In this document: positions 24,590 to 32,754 of the stretch, one piece after another
Layout of the letters: each line of letters opens with the position of its first letter
Position numbering within the stretch: the stretch's first letter is position 1
Assembly (NCBI RefSeq): GCF_012927245.1
Contig: NZ_JABBGE010000001.1
Span: forward strand, 649,513-713,512
Direction of reading: 5' to 3'
DNA from: Streptomyces sp. R302
GTDB lineage: Bacteria; Actinomycetota; Actinomycetes; Streptomycetales; Streptomycetaceae
Length of the DNA: 64,000 nucleotides
Made by a program: the position numbers and the translations under genes
The notes under the pieces: generated by a model
The model's input: only the letters and a program-made list of their open reading frames with translations
Database searches by the model: none
Told to the model about the DNA's origin: nothing

Positions 24590-25715
24590 AAGCGTCGCCG
24601 GACTCGCCCGGCCGGACTTTCTTGATCTGCTCGTCGACGTGAGCGGCGATGGCGTGGTCACGCCCGTTCACCAAGTGCTGATAGATCAGCGCGGCCCGCA
24701 CTGACGAATGCCCCATCCGCTGCATCAGCTCACGCGTCGTGGCGCCGCCGGTCGCGGCGAGGGTGTTCCCGGTGTGGCGCAGGTCGTGGAAGTGGACGTC
24801 GCGGAGGCCGGTGTCCTTCAGGGCCCGCAGCCACAGCCGGCGGAAGTTGTTCTGGCGCAGCTGCCCGCCGCGGGCTCCAGTGAAGACCAGCCCGGTCCGA
24901 CCCGGCTCGGCGTAGACGGCGAGATGAGTGGCCAGGCTCTCCGCCAGCGAGGCCGGGAAGGCGACGGTGCGCACACCGGCCGCGCTCTTGGGCGTCTTGA
25001 TCAGGATGCCGTCGGTGCGGGTCTCTGCCAGAGAACGCCGTACGGCGATGGTCCGCCGGTCAAGGTCGACGTCATGGCGCTGAAGCGCGGCGAGCTCCCC
25101 GAAGCGAAGGCCGGTGAAGGCCGCCAGCAGGATGAACACCCGGAAGCGCGCCGGCACGGCGTCGGCGAGCTGGAAGACCTCGGCGACGTCGAGGAACGGC
25201 CGCTCAGCCGTCTTGGCCGCTCCGGCGCCCTTGATGCGGCAGGGGTTGCGCTGGATCAGCTCGTCGTCGACCGCAGTGTTCATGATGGCGCGGAGGATCT
25301 GGTACGCCTTGGCTACCGTCGGCTCGCCGACACCCGCCTCCAGGAGGCCGGCACGCCATCGGCGGATCTGGGGTGTGGTGATCTCACTCAGGACCACGTC
25401 CGCGAAGGTCGGCAGGATGTGGAGGCGCAGTGCGCTGCCGTTGCGTTCGCGGGTGGTCGCGGCGTAGTCGCGCTCCTTGAACCAGGCGTCGGCGTACACC
25501 CCGAAGAGAACCTTGTCGTCGGGGTTCTTCCACTTGCCGTCGAGGATCTCCGCTTCCTTGCGGACGAGCCACCGATCGGCATCGGTCTGCGAGGCGAATG
25601 TCTCGGGCGCGGATCGCGTCAGCCCGTCCGGCCCCTGATAGCGAGCCTGAAACCGCCCCGAAGGCAGCCTGCGCACGGCACCGAAGCGACGACGCTTCCC
25701 TTTGGTGTTCGCCAT
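24579..25715 (-). CDS. int: Tyrosine-recombinase integrase of the AICE
   Basis: 378 residues. N-terminal arm-binding region (RRFGAVRRLPSGRFQARY), a SAM-like core-binding domain (VYADAWFKERDYAATTRERN) and the catalytic domain with R204 (TGLRFGEL), K243, H310 and R313 (HFHDLRHT), H336 and nucleophile Y345 (AALIYQH). It recombines attP with the tRNA-Val site and, with Xis, reverses this. Its start codon shares one base with the xis stop (TGATG), so the two are translated together. It is the last gene of the leftward operon and ends 98 bp from attL. Confidence 0.96.
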   Translation of the reverse strand: MANTKGKRRRFGAVRRLPSGRFQARYQGPDGLTRSAPETFASQTDADRWLVRKEAEILDGKWKNPDDKVLFGVYADAWFKERDYAATTRERNGSALRLHILPTFADVVLSEITTPQIRRWRAGLLEAGVGEPTVAKAYQILRAIMNTAVDDELIQRNPCRIKGAGAAKTAERPFLDVAEVFQLADAVPARFRVFILLAAFTGLRFGELAALQRHDVDLDRRTIAVRRSLAETRTDGILIKTPKSAAGVRTVAFPASLAESLATHLAVYAEPGRTGLVFTGARGGQLRQNNFRRLWLRALKDTGLRDVHFHDLRHTGNTLAATGGATTRELMQRMGHSSVRAALIYQHLVNGRDHAIAAHVDEQIKKVRPGESGDASGT

Positions 25716-25924
25716 CAGGCCACCGCCGCGAATCGGCGACGAGTGGTGATCGGCTGGACGGTGTGGGCGACGACGAATTCCTCCAAGGCCCGCTCAGGAA
25801 TGCGGACATGCCGCCCCACCTTGACGAAGGCAATCCGGCGCTCGGCGATGAGCCGACGCGGAAACCTCTCGGTGGTACCGAGGAGTTCGGCGGCTTGGCC
25901 CACGGTCAGCAGTCGGTCGGTCAT
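25715..25924 (-). CDS. xis: Excisionase-like MerR/HTH_17 protein
   Basis: 69 residues. A winged-helix HTH_17 domain: LLTVGQAAELLGTTERFPRR, IAERRIAFVKVGRHVRIPE. Directionality factors of this type bend attachment-site DNA and bias Int toward excision. It overlaps repSA by 4 bp upstream and int by 1 bp downstream, the same rep-xis-int order as pSAM2, tying excision to replication. Confidence 0.92.
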   Translation of the reverse strand: MTDRLLTVGQAAELLGTTERFPRRLIAERRIAFVKVGRHVRIPERALEEFVVAHTVQPITTRRRFAAVA

Positions 25925-27318
25925 GCGGTTGCTCCCTCCAGGGCGAGTTGGTCGCCTAGGGCGTCACGGGCGGTCTCACGGTTGAGCTGGATGTCCCGGG
26001 CGATGGAGGCGGCGAGGGCGGCCTCGCCAGGGCTGTGCCCCTGGCCGACGTACTGCCAGGAGGTGAGGACGAGGACGGTGTCCGGCTCGATGTCGTCGAG
26101 GCCGCGGGCGGTGCGTTCCTTGGCGGCGCGGTAGTCGGCTCGGGTCTGGCGGAGCTCGCTCAGGGTGGTGGAGTACTGGCGGGACTTGGTGGAGAAGTGG
26201 CCGCGGAAGCCGAGCATGTGGGCCCAGGCGAGAAGGCGCCGGTCTGGGTACAGCGGGTCGAGGTCGAAGCAGGCTTCGACGAGACGGCGGGTGTGGTCGG
26301 GGACGCCGAGGAGGACCAGGGCCTCACGGTTGCCGACGCGGCGGTCGAGGCTGCCGGTGGTCTCCGCGGCTTTGGTCGCGTACTTGGCGATGTACGAGGC
26401 AACGGCCTGTTCGGTGATGTCGGAGCCGTCGCCGAACGCCTTCACGGGCCGGATGTCGAGCTGGGTGCCCCAGCGGAGGCGACGTAACGGCTGATCGCCG
26501 GCGGCGGGGACAGTCACGGTCGTGTACGCGTGGGTGGCGGCGGCGCGGATGGCATCGGTGAGGCGCTCGGTGGTCGCCCACGATGGCGGTGGGGAGTCGG
26601 GACCGTCCGGGCCGTCGATGCGGACGACGGCGTGGAAGTGGACGGCGCCGCGCTTCTGGAACTCGGCGACCTTCCCGTACGAGATCAGGGCGACCTCCTT
26701 CAGCTCACGCTGGGAGAGGCCGGCCGCGGCGGCGATCTCTCGACGGAGGCGATTCGTGAACCTCTGCCAGAGCTGCCCGGCGTGGTTGTTGAAGAGGACG
26801 GCGGCGGCGTAGTCGTACGACTCGGGGTCGAGCGGCGTGCCGAGGGTGGCGTCGTCCTCGGCGTGGCGGACGCCGCAGCGACAGGGCCGGGTGTCGGGAC
26901 GGTTGTGGACCGGTCCGAAGGATGGGGCGGTGAGGGTGAGGAAGACGCGGGGGTGTTCGCGGACGGTGGTGGGGATGTCCCGGGCGCTGTCTCCGGCGAG
27001 GCCGGCCCGGATGAGGTGGTACGTGTCCCCCGCGTACGTCCAGGCGCAGGCGGGGCAGCGAGAGGCCCGGCGGTTGCCGCAGGCGATCCGGAGATGGCCG
27101 CCCGGCTCGGTGTCGGTGGAGTAGCGGTGCAGGGTCTCGCCGGTGGTCTTGTCCCGGGTGAGAGTCCAGCCGGTGAGGTGGATGGGGTGGGAACAGCCGC
27201 CGGTGCGGTGGATCTGCTCGCGCCAGCGGTCGAAGCCGGGGGATCCGGCCACCCGGAGCATGTCGCTCAGAGTGGCAGTGTCCAAGCCCGCCGACGCGGT
27301 GGCCGGGTCGGTCATCAT
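25921..27318 (-). CDS. repSA: RepSA-like rolling-circle replication initiator
   Basis: 465 residues. It has a zinc-binding cluster (C80, C88, C91 in CGNRRASRCPAC), an HUH-type motif at 227-229 (AVHFHAVVRID) and the catalytic-Tyr-type motif SYIAKYATK around 308-316. RepSA-family proteins nick a double-strand origin and start rolling-circle replication of the excised circle. The gene overlaps xis by 4 bp. The origin itself is not identified; a candidate single-strand origin lies at 32603-32754. The start codon may be ATG 27318 or the next ATG 3 bp inside. Confidence 0.92.
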   Translation of the reverse strand: MMTDPATASAGLDTATLSDMLRVAGSPGFDRWREQIHRTGGCSHPIHLTGWTLTRDKTTGETLHRYSTDTEPGGHLRIACGNRRASRCPACAWTYAGDTYHLIRAGLAGDSARDIPTTVREHPRVFLTLTAPSFGPVHNRPDTRPCRCGVRHAEDDATLGTPLDPESYDYAAAVLFNNHAGQLWQRFTNRLRREIAAAAGLSQRELKEVALISYGKVAEFQKRGAVHFHAVVRIDGPDGPDSPPPSWATTERLTDAIRAAATHAYTTVTVPAAGDQPLRRLRWGTQLDIRPVKAFGDGSDITEQAVASYIAKYATKAAETTGSLDRRVGNREALVLLGVPDHTRRLVEACFDLDPLYPDRRLLAWAHMLGFRGHFSTKSRQYSTTLSELRQTRADYRAAKERTARGLDDIEPDTVLVLTSWQYVGQGHSPGEAALAASIARDIQLNRETARDALGDQLALEGATA

Positions 27319-27404
27319 GGGGCGGTTCCTTCTGGTTCTGCGAACTGGGTAGGGGCGGCTTCCGGGCAGCGGAGACTTGGCGGTTGAGCTGCCCGGAAGC
27401 CCGA

Positions 27405-27737
27405 CTAGCGGTGTCGGTTCTGGCCGTTGAGGAGCGAGCGCAGCACGACGGCGCAGACGGCGACCGAAGCGGCGGTGACGGCGACGGCCAGGAGCATGGA
27501 GACCAGGACCGGGCCGACGACCAGGACGGCACCCGCGCCGCCGGCAACGACCATGGCCAGGCCGCCCGGGGTGAGGCGTACGGCCGGGGACTGTGACGGG
27601 GCGGGGGCGTGGTGGTGGTCGCAGACCAAAGCGGGCGCGGTGTGACGGGGCTCGACGTCGCCCGTGCCGGTCGGCTGGACGAGCGGGCTGACGATGCCGG
27701 TCGGGAGCGGGTTGACCGGGATGCGCGTCCGGAACAT
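27405..27737 (-). CDS. SpdD-like transfer-associated membrane protein
   Basis: 110 residues from ATG 27737 with AGGGAGA six bases upstream. A polar N terminus with a His/Cys patch (ALVCDHHHAPAP) is followed by two hydrophobic segments (MVVAGGAGAVLVVGPVLVSM and the next ~25 residues). Small membrane proteins of this kind (Spd) are needed for spread of AICE DNA along the mycelium. It lies 86 bp upstream of repSA in the same operon. Confidence 0.78.
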   Translation of the reverse strand: MFRTRIPVNPLPTGIVSPLVQPTGTGDVEPRHTAPALVCDHHHAPAPSQSPAVRLTPGGLAMVVAGGAGAVLVVGPVLVSMLLAVAVTAASVAVCAVVLRSLLNGQNRHR

Positions 27738-27748
27738 GGCAGTTCTCC

Positions 27749-27907
27749 CTACTTGTTGATCGTGGTGTCGATGAGCGGGGCGACGACGCTGTCGGCGAGT
27801 AGATAGCCGCCGAGGAGGATCACGGCGACGAGCCACCAGGGCGGGCGGATGAGCTTGATGCCGAGGCCGCCGACGACGATCAGGGCGAGCCAGAGCGGGA
27901 CGTCCAT
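27749..27907 (-). CDS. Small Spd-type membrane peptide
   Basis: 52 residues, almost entirely two membrane helices (PLWLALIVVGGLGIKLI; WLVAVILLGGYLLADSVV). ATG 27907 is preceded by GAAGGAG nine bases away. Eleven bp separate it from the next gene of the operon. Function inferred only from context (spread gene cluster). Confidence 0.72.
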   Translation of the reverse strand: MDVPLWLALIVVGGLGIKLIRPPWWLVAVILLGGYLLADSVVAPLIDTTINK

Positions 27908-27927
27908 GACGCGGGTCTCCTTCGAGG

Positions 27928-28119
27928 TCAGCGGGGCTTGCAGCGGTGGGTGCGGGCGGCGAGCTGGGCGGCGGAGGAGCTGGAGTACTCGGTGGACCAG
28001 CCGCAGCCGTCGGCCGTGCAGACGGCGGCGTACTTGTTGCGGCCGTGGCGGTCGCGGTGGGTGCCGATCTGCACCGGGCCGATCCGCATCACGGAGTGGA
28101 AGTGGTCGCGAGGGGCCAT
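27928..28119 (-). CDS. Conserved mobile-element transfer protein
   Basis: 63 residues: HFHSVMRIGPVQIGTHRDRHGR then a possible zinc knuckle CTADGCGWSTEY...HRC. This pattern (RIGPVQIGT, CTA..CG, AARTHRC) recurs in small proteins annotated as mobile element transfer proteins in many Streptomyces AICEs, always between spd and tra. No biochemical role is known to me. Confidence 0.8.
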   Translation of the reverse strand: MAPRDHFHSVMRIGPVQIGTHRDRHGRNKYAAVCTADGCGWSTEYSSSSAAQLAARTHRCKPR

Positions 28120-28131
28120 GGGGGTCTCCCT

Positions 28132-28788
28132 TCAGGCGAGCTGGGCGGCGATGGCGTTGGCCATCAGGGGCGGGACGCCGAGGCGAGCGCGCAGGGTGTC
28201 GGTGTCGATCGGGGAGCCGGTACGGGTCTGGTGGTCGTCGGCAACCTTGCGGGCGTGGGCGACCAGGGCGGGAGGCACAGCGACCGCGGCCGGCTCCGGT
28301 GTCGGCGCTGGGGCAGGCTCCGGATTGACAGACGGCAGGGCCGGTGTCGGCTCGGGGACGGGCTCTGGGCCGACGAACGGCGGGGCCGGTGCCGGAGTGG
28401 GCCCGGTCTCCGGCTCGGCGGGGGAGTGGACGAGGAGGGTGCCGCCGAGGAAGGCGAGGGCGGGCCACCCGGCGACGAGGATGCGCAGCCAGGCGGGAAC
28501 GTGGCCGAGGTCGAGGAGACCGGCGGTGGCGACGTTCGCGCCGAGGGAAGCGGCCAGGGCGACCATGAACCACGTCCAGGCCGAGCGGGCAGGCACACCG
28601 GCGGCCCGCGAGGTCCGCAGCCGGTGCCAGGCGGCGACGAGCAGGAGGTCCACGGAGACGGGGTAGGCCCAAGCCTTCCAACCAGACTGTCCGGCAGCCG
28701 CAGCCAGGTCGTGGAGATGAGCGAAGGACAGGGCGCCGGCGATCACGGCTTGTACAAGGACGGCGTCCGGTCGGCGGATGGGACGCAT
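28132..28788 (-). CDS. SpdB/DUF2637-like membrane protein with Pro-rich linker
   Basis: 218 residues. Four hydrophobic helices in the first ~110 residues (DAVLVQAVIAGALSFAHLHD; YPVSVDLLLVAAW; WFMVALAASLGANVATAGL; ILVAGWPALAFLGGTLLV), then a long Pro/Glu/Ala linker (PAPAPPFVGPEPVPEPTPA) and a small C-terminal helical domain (ARKVADDHQTRTGSPID). DUF2637/SpdB proteins accompany Tra and promote intramycelial spread. It lies 12 bp from the next gene. Confidence 0.82.
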   Translation of the reverse strand: MRPIRRPDAVLVQAVIAGALSFAHLHDLAAAAGQSGWKAWAYPVSVDLLLVAAWHRLRTSRAAGVPARSAWTWFMVALAASLGANVATAGLLDLGHVPAWLRILVAGWPALAFLGGTLLVHSPAEPETGPTPAPAPPFVGPEPVPEPTPALPSVNPEPAPAPTPEPAAVAVPPALVAHARKVADDHQTRTGSPIDTDTLRARLGVPPLMANAIAAQLA

Positions 28789-28873
28789 CGGAGGGTCCTC
28801 CTTCCGATATCAGGCATGGGAGGGGTAGGGGCCTGGCGTGAAGCGCGGTCACGCCGCCGTGGAGCGTGGGGAT

Positions 28874-30229
28874 TCAGACGATCGCAGGAGCCGTGACGGC
28901 CGAGGGCGCCGCGGCTTTGCCCAGAGGCGACAGAACCGGCCGGAAGGCGTCCAGCGCGGGAACCTCGGGCGTGCGGTGAGCATGGGAGTTCGCGATGTTC
29001 ACGGCTCGCCGGAGCGTGAGGTGGGGGGTACGGATGCGGACCCACCCACCAGAGGAGTCGCCGGCGACAGCGGTGCCGGGCCGATCGGTGCGGATCTGGA
29101 CCGTGGCGAGGACGGCGTCCGGGGCGATGTCACCGAAGGCCATGTTGGCGGACGTCTCGTCGTTGACGCGGTGAGCGGTCCGGCCGGTGAGCTGGGCACG
29201 AAGCATGGTGATGCCCTTACCGAGCTCGGAGCCGAAGCGCTGCCCGCAGATCTCCAGGTAGATGCCGGCGGCCCGGCCGAGCTGGGCGAGCCGGACCAGG
29301 GAGGTGATGATCCGGTCCCGCCGCTTCTCCTCCTCCTTCGTGGCGAAGAGGGCGAGTTCGGCGACCTCATCGACCAGGAGCACGATCGGCGTCGGTCGCA
29401 GGTGATCGGGCAGGTCCCAGATATCGGCGGTGATCTCCGCATCCGGCAGGTCTGCACTCAATCTCTGCTCGCGTCGGATCAGTTGGTAGACGCCCTCCAT
29501 GTGCTCGACGAGGGCGTCGAGGAGGTCGGCAGCGGCATCAGGGTTATCGGTCAAGGCAGTGAACCGACGTGCTAGCGGGGCGAGTTCGACTCCCTGCTTG
29601 CAGTCGATCCCGACGAGGGCGACATCCAGCGTGGCAAGCGCGGCGACGAGATTGCGCTGATAGACGGACTTTCCGGACTGGGTGGCACCGACGTTCAACG
29701 CGTGCGGGGTCTGGTGGTAGTCGCGGTAGTAGACCTCCCCGTCCTCCCGCATGGCTACCGGAACCCGCATCACCCCACCGCGGGCAGCCGCGGGCATCTG
29801 GACCCGCTTGAGGACGTCGTAGCCAGTCATCCGCAGCTCAACCACACCCGATCGGATCTCCCGAGCGGTGACGTTCTGCATGACGAACGAGTGCCGGAGA
29901 CGGTCCGACGCGGCCGAGAAGTCGAAGGCGTCCTGACCGGGCCGCAGCTTCAGCCGCAGGACAAGCCCGGTACGTGTCGGCCGCAGCCGCAGGATCCGGG
30001 GCGCCCGCGACTCGGGGATGGGCCGGCCGGTCATCCGGGCCAGCGCCAGGCGCCAGCGCGAGGGCGGGACGGTCAGCCCACACGCGTCCATGACCGACGC
30101 GTACCGGGCGAGGATCCGCACCACGGCGAAGACGACGCCGAAGCTCATCCAGTACCAGGCCGGACGCTGCCACCGCAGCAGCAGCGCGACCGAGGCGACC
30201 AGGGCGAGAGTGACCGTTAAGGCGGTCAT
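28874..30229 (-). CDS. FtsK/SpoIIIE-type conjugal DNA translocase (TraSA-like)
   Basis: 451 residues. Two N-terminal membrane helices (TLALVASVALLL; WYWMSFGVVFAVVRIL), Walker A GATQSGKS at 181-188 and Walker B VLLVDE at 283-288, followed by an FtsK-like sensor region (GRAAGIYLEICGQRFGSE). Single Tra pumps of this family form hexamers that move double-stranded plasmid DNA into the recipient and are sufficient for primary transfer. A C-terminal winged helix is not obvious. It starts 3 bp after the SCO3933-like gene, so both answer to the operator cluster at 30.6 kb. Confidence 0.94.
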   Translation of the reverse strand: MTALTVTLALVASVALLLRWQRPAWYWMSFGVVFAVVRILARYASVMDACGLTVPPSRWRLALARMTGRPIPESRAPRILRLRPTRTGLVLRLKLRPGQDAFDFSAASDRLRHSFVMQNVTAREIRSGVVELRMTGYDVLKRVQMPAAARGGVMRVPVAMREDGEVYYRDYHQTPHALNVGATQSGKSVYQRNLVAALATLDVALVGIDCKQGVELAPLARRFTALTDNPDAAADLLDALVEHMEGVYQLIRREQRLSADLPDAEITADIWDLPDHLRPTPIVLLVDEVAELALFATKEEEKRRDRIITSLVRLAQLGRAAGIYLEICGQRFGSELGKGITMLRAQLTGRTAHRVNDETSANMAFGDIAPDAVLATVQIRTDRPGTAVAGDSSGGWVRIRTPHLTLRRAVNIANSHAHRTPEVPALDAFRPVLSPLGKAAAPSAVTAPAIV

Positions 30230-30232
30230 GGG

Positions 30233-30577
30233 TCAGCCGACCTTCGCGGCAGCGAGCGAGGTGACGGCGACGGCGCGGAAGCTGATGCCGTGGCGCTTCT
30301 GGCCGTTGAACTCGTTCTCCCAGGGCCGGGCGATGACACCGGTCAGGGCGACGGGAGTGCCCATGGACAGCTCCTCGGAGATGCCGGTCTTGGGGACGGT
30401 CAGGTTCAGGATCTCGGCGTTCCCGTCCATGACGAACATGACGTCGACGGTCATCAGCGGGGCACCGGTGTCCCGGTCGGTGGCGATCTCGCCGGTCTGG
30501 CGGTTCGCGATCTTCGGGGCCGGGGGCTGGGCCACCATCACCATCGCGGCGGACGTGTCGACGGGGATCTGACGCAC
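30233..30577 (-). CDS. SCO3933-family AICE regulatory/accessory protein
   Basis: 114 residues, first gene of the leftward operon. It begins MRQIPVDTSAAMVMV and contains NRQTGEIATDRDTGAP and RHGISFRAVAV, a beta-rich pattern shared by small AICE proteins placed directly upstream of tra and named after S. coelicolor SCO3933. An OB-like fold is possible. Role not established. Its promoter region carries palindromes at 30589 and 30612. Confidence 0.75.
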   Translation of the reverse strand: MRQIPVDTSAAMVMVAQPPAPKIANRQTGEIATDRDTGAPLMTVDVMFVMDGNAEILNLTVPKTGISEELSMGTPVALTGVIARPWENEFNGQKRHGISFRAVAVTSLAAAKVG

Positions 30578-30588
30578 AGTGGATCACT

Positions 30589-30664
30589 CCTCTATAGAGG
30601 CTGGGCTCATGCACTCCTATATAGGAGTGACATGAAGAAGAGTGCACCACTCCTGTACATGAGT
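30589..30664. promoter_or_regulatory. Operator cluster between tra operon and korSA-like gene
   Basis: Three related palindromes: CCTCTATAGAGG at 30589-30600, the perfect 18-mer CACTCCTATATAGGAGTG at 30612-30629, and CTCCTGTACATGAGT at 30650-30664. A fourth, identical to the third, lies upstream of the regulator at 31517-31531. Shared form ACTCCTnTAnAnGAGT. They are the likely binding sites of the adjacent KorSA-like repressor, silencing transfer and replication genes. Confidence 0.75.
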
Positions 30665-30715
30665 CAACCCGCCGCGGAAGTAAACCGCAGCGGGTTGAGG
30701 GAAGTTGAGTGAGCG

Positions 30716-31513
30716 TCAGTCGGTCGCGGGGATCCGGTACTGGAAGACGAACTGGTCAGCAGCCATGAGCGTGTCGCACACCTCCACGACCCGCCCCTCC
30801 TTCGTCACGGCACCCCGCAGCAGGTGCACCACAGAGGCACCAGGACTCAGAGCCAACTCCGACGCTTCCGCCTTCGAGGCCGGCCGAGCCTGAAGGGTCT
30901 CGATGAACTCGGCGAAGGTGTGGCCGTGGTCTTCGAGCCGGGCGTAGATGCCGCCGGGGCCGGGGTTCTCGGCGAACAGCTCGGGGATGTCCTTCACGAC
31001 GTCCCACGGCAGGTAGGACGAGGCGGTCTCGACAGGCGTCCCGTTCCGGAAGTACAGCCGCCGCCGCGCGAGCACCTGAGTCCCCGCATCGACACCGAGC
31101 CGTTCGGCGATGTCCGCCGGCGCTTCCATGGGCCCGATGTAGAGGACGCTCACCTTGGCCGTGGCGCCGGACTGCTCGGACTCGGCGAGGTAAGCGGCCT
31201 TTCCGCCCCGCCGGTGCGAAGCGCGGAAACGATCCGAGGACCGGAGCCGTACGGGAGGCCGATCCTTCACGATCGAGCCCTTGCCGTGCCGGGTCTCGAC
31301 GAGCCCGCTGGCCCGTACTTCCACCATGGCCTTACGGATGGTCCCGCCGGCGACCCCGTACCGCTCGACGAGCTCGGACTCGCTGGGCACCATGTCGCCG
31401 GCCTTGAGCACGCCGGACCGGATCTGCTGGACGATCTCGTCCGCGATCTGCACGTACCGAGGTACGGCCCTGCCAGCTCCTGCTGGAGTTCCCACAGTCC
31501 TACCCACTCTCAT
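30716..31513 (-). CDS. KorSA-like GntR-family repressor (UTRA/HutC type)
   Basis: 265 residues. N-terminal GntR winged helix: YVQIADEIVQQIRSGVLKAG, MVPSESELVERYGVAGGTIR, LVETRHGKGSIV; C-terminal UTRA effector-binding domain from about residue 110 (IAERLGVDAGTQVLARRRLY). In pSAM2 the GntR protein KorSA holds the element silent by repressing the activator pra and itself. Position between the tra operon and the Nudix gene, and matching palindromes on both sides, support the same job here. Confidence 0.88.
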   Translation of the reverse strand: MRVGRTVGTPAGAGRAVPRYVQIADEIVQQIRSGVLKAGDMVPSESELVERYGVAGGTIRKAMVEVRASGLVETRHGKGSIVKDRPPVRLRSSDRFRASHRRGGKAAYLAESEQSGATAKVSVLYIGPMEAPADIAERLGVDAGTQVLARRRLYFRNGTPVETASSYLPWDVVKDIPELFAENPGPGGIYARLEDHGHTFAEFIETLQARPASKAEASELALSPGASVVHLLRGAVTKEGRVVEVCDTLMAADQFVFQYRIPATD

Positions 31514-31516
31514 ATT

Positions 31517-31531
31517 CTCCTGTACATGAGT
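31517..31531. promoter_or_regulatory. Regulator operator overlapping the Nudix start codon
   Basis: CTCCTGTACATGAGT, an exact copy of 30650-30664. The ATG of the Nudix gene lies within it, and 31513 is the start of the divergent GntR gene, so a bound repressor would block both. CATATT at 31511-31516 is a possible -10 element giving a very short or absent leader. Confidence 0.7.
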
Positions 31532-31984
31532 AATGGGAGCGCGGGAACAAAGTCAACGCCACTCCACTCGGTGTCCGTGGCCGGAGCGGTAGTGCGCGAG
31601 GACGGGCGACTCCTGGCTATCCGCCGAGCGGACAACGGCACGTGGGAGCTCCCGGGCGGAGTGCTCGAACTCACCGAGGCACCGGAAGCAGGTGTGGCCC
31701 GCGAGGTCCTGGAGGAGACGGGCATCCATGTCGAGGTGGACGAGCTGACCGGCGTCTACAAGAACACGACGCGAGGCATCGTGGCCCTGGTCTTCCGCTG
31801 CAAGCCCTCCGGCGGCACCGAGCGAACCTCGGACGAGTCCACCGCGGTCGACTGGCTCACGCCGGCCGAGGCCAAGGAGCGCATGGCCGAGGTCTACGCG
31901 ATCCGCCTCCTGGACGCCCTGGACGGACACGGCCCCCACGTCCGCAGCCACGACGGTCGCCACCTCCTGGACACGTCCGCATGA
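31526..31984 (+). CDS. Nudix hydrolase, candidate Pif-like immunity factor
   Basis: 152 residues with a complete Nudix box: G-x5-E-x7-REVLEETGI (GVLELTEAPEAGVA then REVLEETGI), for hydrolysis of a nucleoside-diphosphate-linked compound with Mg2+. In pSAM2 the Pif protein, which blocks redundant transfer into cells that already hold the element, contains a Nudix motif; the position beside korSA here suggests a similar role, but this is inference. The start codon lies inside a predicted operator and no ribosome site precedes it, so the mRNA is probably leaderless. The next gene overlaps by 4 bp. Confidence 0.88.
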   Translation: MSNGSAGTKSTPLHSVSVAGAVVREDGRLLAIRRADNGTWELPGGVLELTEAPEAGVAREVLEETGIHVEVDELTGVYKNTTRGIVALVFRCKPSGGTERTSDESTAVDWLTPAEAKERMAEVYAIRLLDALDGHGPHVRSHDGRHLLDTSA

Positions 31985-32334
31985 CCACCGCGAAGCCCGT
32001 CAGCGAGTGGCGCGACGTCTACGACTTCCTGGATCAAGTCCGCTTGCGACCCGGAATGTTCGTACGCGGCGGTTCCCTCCCGGAGCTCCAGGCAATGCTG
32101 TACGGCTATCGGGTCGCATCCGAGATTCACGGCCCCGAGCCCATGACGGACTTTGAGCATCAGGGCCCGTTCGCCGAGTGGTTGTGGCCGCGACTTGGCC
32201 ATGCCTACGCGAGCCCCTTGGGGTGGGCGGTCGAGATCACGAAGGCCGCGGAAGCGAGCGGCAGGGCAGGCATCGACCTGTTCTTCGACCTGCTGAGCGA
32301 GTTCAAGGCCGAGCGAAGCCCAGAAGCGCGGTAA
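31981..32334 (+). CDS. Hypothetical protein co-translated with the Nudix gene
   Basis: 117 residues, start ATG overlapping the Nudix stop (ATGA). Sequence is soluble and aromatic-rich: DVYDFLDQVRLRPGMFVRGG, MLYGYRVASEIHGPEPM, FFDLLSEFKAERSPEA. The LRPGMFVRGGS...LQAMLYGYR pattern is seen in small uncharacterised proteins near toxin-immunity and mobile loci, but I do not recognise a named family. Coupled translation suggests it works with the Nudix protein. Confidence 0.72.
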   Translation: MTTAKPVSEWRDVYDFLDQVRLRPGMFVRGGSLPELQAMLYGYRVASEIHGPEPMTDFEHQGPFAEWLWPRLGHAYASPLGWAVEITKAAEASGRAGIDLFFDLLSEFKAERSPEAR

Positions 32335-32361
32335 GACTTTCTCTACTTCATCAAGGCACCC

Positions 32362-32385
32362 GCCGCGCGCGGCGCGGCGCGCGCG
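32362..32385. terminator. Very GC-rich hairpin after the Nudix operon
   Basis: GCCGCGCGC (32362-32370) pairs with GCGCGCGGC (32377-32385). It lies 28 bp after the last stop and is probably the operon terminator. Confidence 0.6.
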
Positions 32386-32602
32386 GCCCGTCGCCCGGGC
32401 CTGCGCTCCTGTCTGCGCCCCGCTCCAGCCCGGCCGCCGTCCGCACGCCTGACAGCTCGGGTTGATGGGTGACGAACCCATGACTTGGCCGAGGCGGTAC
32501 GCGAGTGCAACCTCAAGACGATGCCTCCGGCGGGGGCGCTCAGGCTCCGGGACGGCGGGGGCGCCGTTCGCGAGTGCCGGCCGATTGGTGGCGTGCGCGG
32601 GG

Positions 32603-32754
32603 AGCTCCCATCCCGTCTGCCGTCGACCCAGGCAAAGCCGAGCAGTCGCGGCCCAGGGCGTCAAGGTCGTTCGTACAGTGGCGCGCTCCACCTTGACGCC
32701 CTGAACCACGCCCGCTCCACGGTGTGTGGGTTGACGGCAGACGGGATGGGAGCT
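32603..32754. other. Nested inverted repeat, candidate single-strand origin or structured RNA
   Basis: Outer arms of 28 nt (32603-32630 and 32727-32754) match with one mismatch; inner arms of 14 nt (32654-32667 and 32690-32703) match perfectly. Folded, they give a 152-nt cruciform/long hairpin in a gene-free stretch of the element. Rolling-circle elements need a structured single-strand origin for lagging-strand synthesis (such as sti of pIJ101), and this is the best candidate. A regulatory RNA is an alternative. Confidence 0.8.

Noticed and set aside
32455..32540. A third tRNA-like sequence on the minus strand (T arm ATGGG-TTCGTCA-CCCAT)
   Set aside because: Only a T arm and a partial acceptor fit; the distance to the 5' side is too short for a complete tRNA.
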